A stretch of 64,000 nt of DNA from JAWKVD01 sp041398225 (lineage in GTDB: Bacteria > Pseudomonadota > Alphaproteobacteria > Caulobacterales > Hyphomonadaceae), in NCBI GenBank assembly GCA_041398225.1, contig JAWKVD010000017.1, positions 38,127 to 102,126 on the forward strand, given 5' to 3'. Of this stretch, positions 57,277 to 64,000 are shown one piece after another. Positions within the stretch are counted from its first letter, which is position 1. Every line of letters starts with the position of its first letter. The notes under the pieces are model-generated. The model made no database searches, had not been told where the DNA came from, and worked only from the letters and a program-made list of their open reading frames with translations. The position numbers and the translations under genes are program-made.

Positions 57277-57723
57277 ATGACCCGTGGTCCGCTCAGGCAC
57301 CGCAAGGGGCTCATCCTCGAGACCACGAGCCAGACGGCTCCGAAGGTCGGCGGGCGAACGCCGAAATGCTACACGCGCTGCAAGACCCAGTGGGACGACG
57401 CCGAGGAGCCCGACTTCGTCGACCTCGCCGCGACCTATTCGGCCAATGACCGGACGGCGGTGATCTATCGCGGCGACGACTATATCTGCGACCTCAACCT
57501 TTCGACCGGCCAGCAATCGACCATCGGCGATCGGGTGGAGGGGATACCGGCGCTGCTTCTGGTGATCTCGGTTCCTCTGTGTTTCGTGCTGATCGGCATC
57601 CCGCTTTATTTCGGGGTCAAACTCTACGCCAAGGTGTCCACCGGCCAGCTGCGCCGGCGCGTGGCGGACTATATCGAACGGGCCCTGCCGCCGACGCCTA
57701 TCGCCGGCGCCCCAGCATCGTAG
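57277..57723 (+). CDS. Hypothetical single-pass membrane protein
   Basis: This is a 148-residue protein not assigned to a family. An N-terminal soluble part with two cysteines (KCYTRCKTQW) leads to one strong TM helix (about 93-115), then a basic amphipathic tail (QLRRRVADYIERALPP). GGAGG lies 8 bp before the ATG. Its stop lies inside the convergent gene at 57698 (26-bp overlap). Confidence 0.7.
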   Translation: MTRGPLRHRKGLILETTSQTAPKVGGRTPKCYTRCKTQWDDAEEPDFVDLAATYSANDRTAVIYRGDDYICDLNLSTGQQSTIGDRVEGIPALLLVISVPLCFVLIGIPLYFGVKLYAKVSTGQLRRRVADYIERALPPTPIAGAPAS

Positions 57724-58129
57724 CGGCGGCGGTCCATCCGCCGGCCTGATAGATGGCGGCGAAGGTCAGAAAAATCTCCAGCCAGGCGCGCGTGCCCCAC
57801 ACCGGCCAGATCGGCATCAGGGTGAGGATCGCGACGATCGCCGAGCCGCCGTCGAGCACGCGGTCGCCGAGCAGATAGCCCAGCCCGGTGCGGTTGCGCA
57901 GCACTTCGCGGCGGGTGACCGGAAACACGCCGTCCTGCAGGCGCGGCGGTCCGAACGTCTCCTGCAGTTTGTCGTAGTCGGTGATGCCGGTGAGGTCGCG
58001 CAGGGTTTCGGCCGTCGCGACGCCGTCCTCCACCGCCTGCCACGACGCGCCGGAGCGAATCCAGCGCACGATCACCGAAAGCAGGATCGCGAAGGCGGCG
58101 GCGGTCTGCGCCAGACCGGCGGTGGTCAT
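57698..58129 (-). CDS. Hypothetical membrane protein
   Basis: This is a 143-residue protein with an N-terminal hydrophobic helix, a soluble middle with RDLTGITDYDKLQETFGPP, and a C-terminal double-helix hairpin. No family is recognised. Start at 58129 (MTTAGLAQ) leaves a 4-bp gap after the MaoC gene stop, so it probably belongs to the same transcript. Confidence 0.65.
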   Translation of the reverse strand: MTTAGLAQTAAAFAILLSVIVRWIRSGASWQAVEDGVATAETLRDLTGITDYDKLQETFGPPRLQDGVFPVTRREVLRNRTGLGYLLGDRVLDGGSAIVAILTLMPIWPVWGTRAWLEIFLTFAAIYQAGGWTAAATMLGRRR

Positions 58130-58133
58130 GGCC

Positions 58134-59183
58134 TCACCCGCGCAGCGGGATCGCCGCCCAGTAGTCGAAGTCGAGAATGACGTCGGGCAGATGCTTGCCG
58201 TCATTGTCGCGATGCGGGTGATCGGCACACGGGCGGTTCTTGGCGGCGACGAGACGCAGGCGCAGCGCGCCGACGCCTTCGCCGAGGTCGGCCTTGTCGA
58301 GCACTTCGGACCACGCATACACGGTGTCGCCCGCGAACAGCGGATTGACGTGGCTTCCGGCGTTGATGGCGATGATCTCGGCGGCGTTGCCAAGACCGTT
58401 GAAGGCCAGCGAGCGCGCCAGCGAGATCGCGACGCCGCCATAGATCAGCCGGCGGCCGAAGCGGCTCTGCGCCTGTTCGAACTGGTTGAAGTGAACCTTG
58501 GCGGTGTTCTGGTAGAGGCGCGTGGCGATCTGGTGCTCGGCCTCTTCGACGGTGAAGGCGTCGACATGGTCGATCTTCTCGCCGATCTCGTAATCCTCCC
58601 AGCCGAAGGGCGAACCGGCGAGAACGAAATCGTATCCGCCGGAGCGCCAGGCGGGGCGGGGCAGATCGCTGGCGGCGACCGCCTGGGGCAGTTCGGGAAC
58701 GACGGTCTCAGGAGCGGGCTTGCCCGGATCGGCCTTGTTGACCATCACCCAACGGACATAGCTGAGCACTTCGGCGTTTTCCTGATTGTAGCCGGTGGTG
58801 CGGACCCAGACGACGCCGGTCTTGCCGTTGGAGTTCTCCTTGACGCCGATCACTTCGGAGACGGCGCGCAGCGTGTCGCCGGGATAGACCGGGGTGAGGA
58901 ATTTTCCGTCAGCGTAGCCGAGATTGGCGACGGCGTTCAGCGAGATGTCGGGGACGGTCTTGCCGAACACGACGTGGAAGGCGAGCAGGGGGTCGATGGG
59001 GGCGGCGTCGAGGCCGCAATCCTGCGCGAAGGTGTCGGCGGAATACATGGCGTAGCGCGAGCCGGTGAGGCCGGTGTAGAGCGCGGCGTCGGCTTCGGTG
59101 ACGGTGCGCGGCGTGGCGTGTTCGATCTCGTCGCCGACGACGAAGTCCTCGAAGAAGTTGCCCGGATTGGATTTGAGGGTCAT
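58134..59183 (-). CDS. MaoC-family dehydratase, mesaconyl-CoA hydratase-like
   Basis: This 349-residue double hot-dog protein closely follows the mesaconyl-CoA (beta-methylmalyl-CoA) hydratase pattern: NPGNFFEDFVVGDEIEHATPRT at the start, VYPGDTLRAVSEVIG and HVNPLFAGDTVYAWSEVLD as the two MaoC strands. In the ethylmalonyl-CoA pathway this enzyme hydrates mesaconyl-CoA to methylmalyl-CoA. A CitE-like lyase gene lies about 2.4 kb away on the same strand, past yebC. Start ATG 59183 fits the family N-terminus; longer frames run into repeats. Confidence 0.85.
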   Translation of the reverse strand: MTLKSNPGNFFEDFVVGDEIEHATPRTVTEADAALYTGLTGSRYAMYSADTFAQDCGLDAAPIDPLLAFHVVFGKTVPDISLNAVANLGYADGKFLTPVYPGDTLRAVSEVIGVKENSNGKTGVVWVRTTGYNQENAEVLSYVRWVMVNKADPGKPAPETVVPELPQAVAASDLPRPAWRSGGYDFVLAGSPFGWEDYEIGEKIDHVDAFTVEEAEHQIATRLYQNTAKVHFNQFEQAQSRFGRRLIYGGVAISLARSLAFNGLGNAAEIIAINAGSHVNPLFAGDTVYAWSEVLDKADLGEGVGALRLRLVAAKNRPCADHPHRDNDGKHLPDVILDFDYWAAIPLRG

Positions 59184-59375
59184 GCGGTCTTCCTCGCCTG
59201 TTCGCTCGTCTGTTTCTGCGCCCTGACCATGTATGGCCTTCGCGCCCGCTCGCCAATGGCGGATGGCCGGTTTCGCGGCGAGGTGTTGCGCGTTCTGTCG
59301 CATCCGGCGGTTCGTGCGTTCGAGCCCGCGACTTGTTTTGTGGTTTGCGTGTTCAAGTCCACGCAAACGGGCGCG

Positions 59376-59823
59376 TTCGGACTGGCCGTGGGCCATCCGG
59401 GTTTGCATCGCTCCCCGTGCTGAATGGGGAGGCCGGGGCGCGTGGGGCCGCGCCGGGTAAGTTGCCAGCTCGAAGGCTGGCGTAAGACGCGATCGTCACG
59501 CGCCCCGCGGCCGGTTTGAGATCCGGTGCGGCTGGCGGGTTTGGCTGGGGAACACCGTCCGTCTCGATCGTCAGAGATCACACGGCCCACGTCCAGCATT
59601 TGGACCCATTTCCGCATCCCGGACCCACGTGCAGATCTCTCCGCGAGACCTGGAACTCCGGTTTCGACACCCCGGAGCCTGTTTGCAGACGCAAGACGGA
59701 TTTCACCCCGCCTGCATCACACGCCAGCCGGCGCCTGACATTCAAGAAGTTCGGAGCTCTCGAACCCTCCCCGCGTCAGACGCGAGGAGAAACATGGGGG
59801 TGAAACAAAGTGGGTCGGATAAG
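59376..59823 (-). repeat. Large intergenic repeat element, copy B (inverted relative to copy A)
   Basis: Its reverse complement aligns with 42523-42990 from CTTATCCGACCCACTT onward through several long identical blocks. One aligned segment (gatctc... to ...gtgttcc) is 35 bp in A and 31 bp in B, so no reading frame is kept. Confidence 0.8.
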
Positions 59824-59825
59824 TC

Positions 59826-59874
59826 CTGGAAGCGTCTCGCAGAGACGCGTCCCCAGCGAAGGCTGGGGTCCAGT
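59826..59874 (+). repeat. Double-hairpin extragenic repeat, copy 2
   Basis: Hairpin GCGTCTC-GCA-GAGACGC (59832-59848) is followed by CCCCAGC-GAAG-GCTGGGG (59851-59868). Partner of 42371-42420 in the same orientation. Confidence 0.8.
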
Positions 59875-59968
59875 CTCCTAAGCCAAGAAGACGCCGGAGG
59901 CGGCAGGTTTTTTCCGAACTGGACCCCGGCTGGATTCCCGGACGGCTGCGCCGTCCGGCGCCGGGGAC

Positions 59969-59987
59969 GCGTCTGCATAGCAGACGC
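59969..59987 (+). repeat. Hairpin GCGTCTGC-ATA-GCAGACGC
   Basis: Perfect 8-bp stem related in sequence to the first hairpin of the double-hairpin repeats. Confidence 0.6.
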
Positions 59988-60012
59988 TTCCCGAAATCGA
60001 TCAGTGTTGAAG

Positions 60013-60065
60013 AATGGGTCCCGGGTCTCGGCCGGACGTCGTCCGCGGCCTCGCCCGGGATGACA
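60013..60065 (+). repeat. 53-bp extragenic palindromic repeat, copy 2
   Basis: Matches 42293-42345 with one difference (GGACGTCG for GGACTTCG). Confidence 0.85.
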
Positions 60066-60088
60066 AGTGTGGGTGATCGCGATGGAAA

Positions 60089-60105
60089 GCGTCTCGCAGA
60101 GACGC
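60089..60105 (+). repeat. Hairpin GCGTCTC-GCA-GAGACGC
   Basis: Exact copy of the hairpin at 59832-59848, without the following CCCCAGC hairpin. Confidence 0.6.
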
Positions 60106-60212
60106 ATCCCCGGCCCTCGCTTGCGCTCGGGCGTTCGTCACGCGATTTGGTCCCCCGGACCAAATCGTCCCCGGCATGCGGCCGCATGCCCCCGCATGCC
60201 TAGGATTGTTCC

Positions 60213-60962
60213 TCACCCCGCCAGGCGGGCCATCTCTTCCTCGGAGAGTTCGTAATTGCTGTAGACGTTCTGAACGTCGTCGAGGTCGTCGAGAACCTCC
60301 AGCATCTTGAACAGCTTGTCGGCGTCCTCGCCCGCCACCTGCACCGTGTTGAGCGGTTTCCAGATCAGGTTGGTGGAGGTGGCTTCCACCTTGAACTTGC
60401 CCTCGAGCGCCGAGGACACCGCCATCAGCTCTTCGCGCGAGGTGTAGATGGTGTGGCCGTCCTCGTCGCTGACGATGTCGGAGGCGCCCGCCTCGATGGC
60501 GGCCATCATGATCCCTTCTTCTTCGCCGGCTTCGGGCGGGAAGACGATCTCGCCGACATTCTCGAAGCCCGAGGAGACCGCGCCGGTCTGGCCGAGATTG
60601 CCGCCATTCTTGGTGAAGGCGGCGCGGACGTCGCCCGCCGCGCGGTTGCGGTTGTCGGTCTGGCATTCGACGATCAGGCCGACGCCGCCGGGACCGAAGC
60701 CCTCATAGCGGATCTGCTCGTAATTGGCGTCGTCGCCCCCGGCCGCCTTGTCGATGGCGCGCTGGATGTTGTCCTTGGGCATGGACGCGGCCCGGGCGTT
60801 GTTCATCGCCAGGCGCAGGCGCGGGTTCATGTCGGGATCGGGCGCGCCCATCTTGGCCGCCACCGTGATCTCCTTGGACAGTTTCGAGAACAGCTTGGCC
60901 TTGGCCTTGTCGGCCTTGCCCTTGCGGTGCTGGATGTTGGCCCATTTGCTGTGGCCGGCCAT
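60213..60962 (-). CDS. yebC: YebC/PmpR-family DNA-binding regulatory protein
   Basis: This 249-residue protein starts MAGHSKWANIQHRKGKADKA, the YebC hallmark, followed by PRLRLAMNNARAASMPKDNIQRAI and YEGFGPGGVGLIVECQTDNRNR. Length is standard. Members act as transcription factors or aid translation of proline-rich stretches. Its stop lies just before the repeat region, and its start is close to an amidohydrolase remnant on the same strand. Confidence 0.95.
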   Translation of the reverse strand: MAGHSKWANIQHRKGKADKAKAKLFSKLSKEITVAAKMGAPDPDMNPRLRLAMNNARAASMPKDNIQRAIDKAAGGDDANYEQIRYEGFGPGGVGLIVECQTDNRNRAAGDVRAAFTKNGGNLGQTGAVSSGFENVGEIVFPPEAGEEEGIMMAAIEAGASDIVSDEDGHTIYTSREELMAVSSALEGKFKVEATSTNLIWKPLNTVQVAGEDADKLFKMLEVLDDLDDVQNVYSNYELSEEEMARLAG

Positions 60963-61004
60963 CGGAGCCTCTCTTCCGGTATGGGTTGGGTTCGGGGCGC
61001 TGGT

Positions 61005-61538
61005 CTAGCGCAGCCGCCACGCCGACCGCAACCCGGCCCCGCCGGACCCGTCTCCCCCAGCGGCGCCGGAATAAGCCGGGGCGGCGCAGTTGACAGGCGA
61101 TGGCCGCCCCCATGAGATGCGCCCCATGCCGCCGGCGTCGATGGCGTCGCGCATCTCGAGCAGGAAGGGCATGCCGGACGCGTTGCGCACCGTGGTCACG
61201 CCGTAGGAGAGATAGGCGCCAAGCTCGGCCTGGTCCCAGATGTGGACGTGCATGTCGACAAGGCCGGCAGCAGGGTGCGGCCGGCGCCTTCGATCACCTG
61301 GCGCGCCGGCGGGCGCTTGGTGGCCGCTGCTGTTGACGGCGGCGTCGGTCTCGACGGTTCCGCCGCGCACCAGAACCGACATGTGCTCGCGCGCCTCGGG
61401 GGCGTCGCCGGAAAAGTCCAGCACGCGCACGTCGTGGAAGAGAACGGCGTCGCCGGCGGCGGCGGCGGTTTGTTCTTGCGGGGCGCAGGCGGCGGCGATG
61501 AGCAACGCCGCGAGCGCTGCGGTCTTTCCGTGAGTCAT
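61005..61538 (-). pseudogene. Truncated, frameshifted amidohydrolase lipoprotein remnant
   Basis: The open frame of 177 residues begins with a lipoprotein signal (AAAC, Cys18) and VLFHDVRVLDFSGDAPEAREHM, then LVDMHVHIWDQAELGAYLSYGVTTVRNASG, the metal-binding HxH start of an imidazolonepropionase/prolidase-like amidohydrolase. The middle (about 61,265-61,330) reads well only in another frame (VIEGAGRTLLP), implying two compensating indels. The remaining ~270 residues of a normal enzyme are missing, so it is almost certainly non-functional, or the sequence is faulty. Confidence 0.75.
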
Positions 61539-61551
61539 TCGATCGGGTCCT

Positions 61552-62432
61552 TTATCCGTTCGCGCGCGCCGCGATCGCCTCGGCCATCGCGACCATGCGT
61601 TTGGCCTGGGCGAGGTGGAGCAGCTCGGTCATCTTGCCGTTGACCTTGAGCACGCCCTTGCCGGCGTTGGCCGGATCGGCGAAGGCGGCGATGACGTCGC
61701 GGGCGTGAACCACGGCCTCTTCGGTCGGCGCGAAGATGGTGTTGCAGGGTTCGACCTGGCTGGGGTGGATCAGGGTCTTGCCGTCGAAGCCGAAGGCGCG
61801 GCCCTGGCGGGCCTCCGCCGCGAACCTTCGGCGTTCTGGATGTCGTTGTAGACGCCGTCGAAGATCAGAAGGTCGAAGGCGCGCGCGGCCGCGATCGCCA
61901 GGGTGAGCGTGGTCGCGAGGTTGGAGCGGTCGGCGACCGGCTCGGCGCGGAAGTCCTTGATGAGATCGTTGGTGCCCATCACGAAGCCGGCGAGGGCGGA
62001 GCGCTTCGCTTCGGCCGCGATCTCCTTGAGATTGAGGATCGCCAGCGGGGTTTCGATCATCACCCAGAGCGCGGGGTGCTTGTCGCCGCCGGCCGACTTG
62101 ATGGCGGCGTTGAGGCGGGCGATGTCGTCGGCCGAATCGACCTTGGGCGCGAGGATGGCGTCGGGTCCGGCGGCGACGGCGGCCTTGATGTCGTCATGGC
62201 CCCATTCGGTGTCGGGACCGTTGACGCGGACGATCAGCTCGCGCGGGCCGTAGCCGCCGGCCTTCACCGCCGCGCAGACGCGATCGCGCGCTTCGGCCTT
62301 GGCCTCGGGCGCCACGGCGTCCTCGAGATCGAGGATCAGGCTGTCGGCGGGCAGCGTCTTGGCCTTCTCCAGCGCGCGTTCGTTCGCGCCGGGCATGTAG
62401 AGCACCGACCTGCGGGGGCGGATATCGGTCAT
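61552..62432 (-). pseudogene. CitE/HpcH-family CoA ester lyase with a single-base frameshift
   Basis: From ATG 62432 (MTDIRPRRSVLYMPGANERA) the protein follows the CitE/HpcH pattern: LILDLEDAVAPEAKAEARDR, ILAPKVDSADDIARL, WVMIETPLAILNL, GFVMGTNDLIKDF. Near 61,823 one base appears missing. In the shifted frame the C-terminus resumes as GFDGKTLIHPSQVEPCNTIFAPTEE and ends at 61552, giving about 293 residues. Family members cleave malyl-, methylmalyl- or citramalyl-CoA. The lost base is in a short run (GAACC where GAAACC fits), so a sequencing error is likely. Confidence 0.85.
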
Positions 62433-62586
62433 TTGCGGCGTCCCTCCTGCTGCATCCCCAATCCCTTGATCGCGGCAGACATGACGGACCGGGCCGGGAA
62501 GATCAAGGCGCGGCGCCCGGCGGGACGCGCCCGCGCCCCAAGTTTGTGATTGACCCGGAGGCGCGGGCGTCCGAACTCTCGACGTC

Positions 62587-63705
62587 ATGAGCATATCATC
62601 CGGATTTGTCGCCGCTGGTTTCGAACCCGTTCGCGAGGCCTTCGAACGCAATTTCGAGGAGAATCTCGAATTCGGCGCCGGATTCGCCGTCTGGGCGGGC
62701 GACGAGCTGGTCGTCGACCTGCATGGCGGCGTCATGGACCGCCGCCGCGAGCGTGCGTGGACGGAGACGACCATCTGTCCGGTGTTCTCGACCACCAAGC
62801 CGGTGGCGGCGCTGGTCATCGCGATGCTGCGCGAACGCGGCCTGATCGATTATGAGCGGCCGGTCGCGGACTACTGGCCGAAATTCGGGCAGGCCGGAAA
62901 GAGCGAGATCACGGTCGGCGAGGCGCTGTCGCACCAGGCCGGGCTGCCCGGTTTTCCCGAAGCGATCGATCCGGGCATGTGGCTGGACCCGCCGGCGCTG
63001 GCGGCGCGGCTGGCCGAACTGCCGCCGATGTGGGGCAGGGGCGAGGGATCGGGCTACCACCCGCTGACCTGGGGCTATATCGCGGGCGAGCTGTGCCGGC
63101 GGGTCGCCGGGCGTTCGCTGGGCACGGTGCTGCGCGAGGACATTTGCGGCCCGCTCGACATCGACTTCATGATCGGAACGCCGCCGAGCAAGGCCGATCT
63201 GTGCGCGCAGATGATCAAACCGAAGACGCCGACGACCTTCGCGCACGCCAATGCGGAGACGCGCGCGGCGTTCCAGACGCCGTGGTCGGCGCCCAATCGC
63301 AGCGCGGCGGAGTGGCGCCAGGTCGAGATCCCGTCGGCCAACGGGCACGGAACGGCGGCGGGGCTGGCGCGGCTCTATTCGGTCTATGCGCTGAAGGGAC
63401 GGATCGGCGAAACGCGGCTGTTCTCGGAGGCGGTGTGGAACGAGCTGACCCGGGCGCGGGTGACGGGCGAGGACCGGGTTCTGCCGGGCGTGGTCTCGTT
63501 CGGCGCCGGGGTGATGCGCAATCCGGTTCCGCTGTACGGACCCGGCCCCGAGACGCTGTGCCATTCGGGCTGGGGCGGGTCCGGCGCGCTGGGCGATCCG
63601 GTTGCGGGCGTGTCGGCGGCCTACATCATGAACATGCAGGGCTCGCACCTGCTGGAGGATGCGCGCCGCTCGCGGCTGATCGAGGCGCTTTACGCCTGTC
63701 TCTAG
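62587..63705 (+). CDS. Beta-lactamase-family serine hydrolase (EstA/class C-like)
   Basis: This 372-residue serine hydrolase has the SxxK nucleophile Ser68-Lys71 (FSTTKPVAALV) and the Tyr157 general base (SGYHPLTWGYIAGEL). HSGWGGSG near the C-terminus replaces the KTG box. No signal peptide is seen. This group includes esterases (EstA/EstB) and D-aminopeptidases; true beta-lactamase activity is unlikely. The stop codon lies inside the first unit of a 14-bp tandem repeat. Confidence 0.9.
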   Translation: MSISSGFVAAGFEPVREAFERNFEENLEFGAGFAVWAGDELVVDLHGGVMDRRRERAWTETTICPVFSTTKPVAALVIAMLRERGLIDYERPVADYWPKFGQAGKSEITVGEALSHQAGLPGFPEAIDPGMWLDPPALAARLAELPPMWGRGEGSGYHPLTWGYIAGELCRRVAGRSLGTVLREDICGPLDIDFMIGTPPSKADLCAQMIKPKTPTTFAHANAETRAAFQTPWSAPNRSAAEWRQVEIPSANGHGTAAGLARLYSVYALKGRIGETRLFSEAVWNELTRARVTGEDRVLPGVVSFGAGVMRNPVPLYGPGPETLCHSGWGGSGALGDPVAGVSAAYIMNMQGSHLLEDARRSRLIEALYACL

Positions 63706-63750
63706 CAGCCTGTCTCTAGGGGCCGGTCTTTAGCGGCCTGTCTCTAGCGG
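63695..63750. repeat. Four tandem copies of a 14-bp repeat (CCTGTCTCTAGCGG)
   Basis: Units at 63695, 63709, 63723 and 63737 differ at a few positions. Each contains TAG; the first supplies the stop of the serine hydrolase. The array ends exactly next to the stop of the convergent phosphoesterase gene. Confidence 0.85.
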
Positions 63751-64000
63751 CTAGCGCGCGGTGAAGATGAAGGACGGGTCTTCGCCGGGCTTCAGCATCA
63801 CCGCCGACAGCGGACCGCCGAAACAGGCGCCGGTGTCGATGTTGATGCGCCGGGCCTGAATGTCGGGCGCGAAATCGCTCGTCGGGGTGTGTCCGTGGAC
63901 CACCAGCAGACCGTCGAGTTCGGGGCGCTCGGGCCAGGCCGCGCTGTCGAAGAATTTGCGCGAGCGCGTCCACAGGCGCACCTGTTCGCTGCAGCCGGGG
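63751..64000 (-). CDS. Metallophosphoesterase / serine-threonine phosphatase-like protein (partial)
   Basis: The C-terminal 82 residues of a calcineurin-like phosphoesterase are present; the N-terminus lies beyond the window. LLVVHGHTPTSDFAPD has the metal-ligand GH pair typical of this group, and RINIDTGACFGGPLSAVML is the conserved C-terminal strand of PP2A/ApaH-like bacterial phosphatases. Substrate unknown. Confidence 0.85.
   Translation of the reverse strand, partial: PGCSEQVRLWTRSRKFFDSAAWPERPELDGLLVVHGHTPTSDFAPDIQARRINIDTGACFGGPLSAVMLKPGEDPSFIFTAR

Larger units (their letters stand above)
59184..60212. other. Repeat-rich intergenic region
   Basis: About 1 kb without a supportable gene. 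It contains the inverted copy B of the large element, a double hairpin, the 53-bp palindrome and two further GCGTCT...AGACGC hairpins. The mirror arrangement to 42.2-43.0 kb is clear. Confidence 0.7.

Noticed and set aside
59180..59617. 145-codon frame on the minus strand in the copy B repeat
   Set aside because: It runs through the repeat and the MaoC upstream region; its counterpart in copy A diverges by frameshift.
62587..63705. Antibiotic-resistance beta-lactamase
   Set aside because: The SxxK and Tyr motifs fit the broad EstA/class C-like serine hydrolase family; there is no signal peptide and no KTG box, so resistance is not supported.

Overview
The window is GC-rich chromosomal DNA from an alphaproteobacterium. 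Gene content and order resemble the Caulobacterales / Maricaulales / Parvularculales side of the class: dapF, mtaB, ftsY, yciB, the ccmABCDG block and acnA lie close together, with truB-rpsO-pnp, trmD-rplS and sdhCDA/sdhB elsewhere in the window. Assignment below class level is inference. No rRNA, tRNA, CRISPR array, prophage or insertion sequence was seen. Almost everything is housekeeping metabolism, punctuated by small accessory insertions and a few damaged genes.

Layout. 1-8.3 kb: end of a DUF1223 gene, aconitase, the cytochrome c maturation operon ccmABCDG, a MarR regulator with a polylysine tail, a Nudix hydrolase and YciB. 8.4-14.4 kb: a flippase divergent from a Tat-exported glycosidase-like protein, an EamA transporter and an M28/GCPII-like peptidase. 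14.4-21.4 kb: ftsY-mtaB, a MarR regulator divergent from an FMN reductase with a palindromic operator between them, a PepSY-type membrane protein, and a two-gene periplasmic molybdopterin oxidoreductase. 21.5-22.8 kb: a lower-GC island holding a coiled-coil/winged-helix protein, a tiny HTH protein and a DUF3892 protein. 22.8-36.5 kb: dapF, a prolyl oligopeptidase broken by a 0.6-kb tandem duplication, an MHYT hybrid kinase, an acyl-CoA dehydrogenase, a HisKA_2-type kinase with a frameshift, katG with an Irr/ICE-like box upstream, and a GGDEF-EAL protein. 36.7-42.1 kb: pnp, rpsO and truB, a second low-GC segment with another coiled-coil/winged-helix gene, and a TerB-like protein. 42.2-43.2 kb: a repeat-rich intergenic region. 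43.2-48.7 kb: a BrnT/BrnA toxin-antitoxin pair with a very long overlap, a dicarboxylate symporter, a hydrolase lipoprotein, trmD-rplS and a TonB-like protein. 49-55.3 kb: succinate dehydrogenase, with sdhB separated from sdhCDA by a DUF885 lipoprotein and a suppressor-of-fused-like gene. 55.4-64 kb: a glutamine amidotransferase, a TSUP permease, small membrane proteins, a mesaconyl-CoA hydratase-like MaoC protein, a second repeat-rich gap carrying an inverted copy of the 42.5-kb element, yebC, an amidohydrolase remnant, a frameshifted CitE-like lyase, a serine hydrolase and the end of a metallophosphoesterase gene.

Functional links: aconitase, succinate dehydrogenase, the acyl-CoA dehydrogenase, mesaconyl-CoA hydratase and CitE-like lyase indicate aerobic use of organic and CoA-linked acids. 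The ccm genes indicate c-type cytochromes. KatG, the FMN reductase and the molybdoenzyme fit an aerobic redox lifestyle.

Four genes (prolyl oligopeptidase, HisKA_2 kinase, CitE-like lyase, amidohydrolase) carry small indels whose correction would restore frame at the affected sites. Sequencing or assembly error is therefore a live alternative to true pseudogenisation and should be considered before any biological reading.
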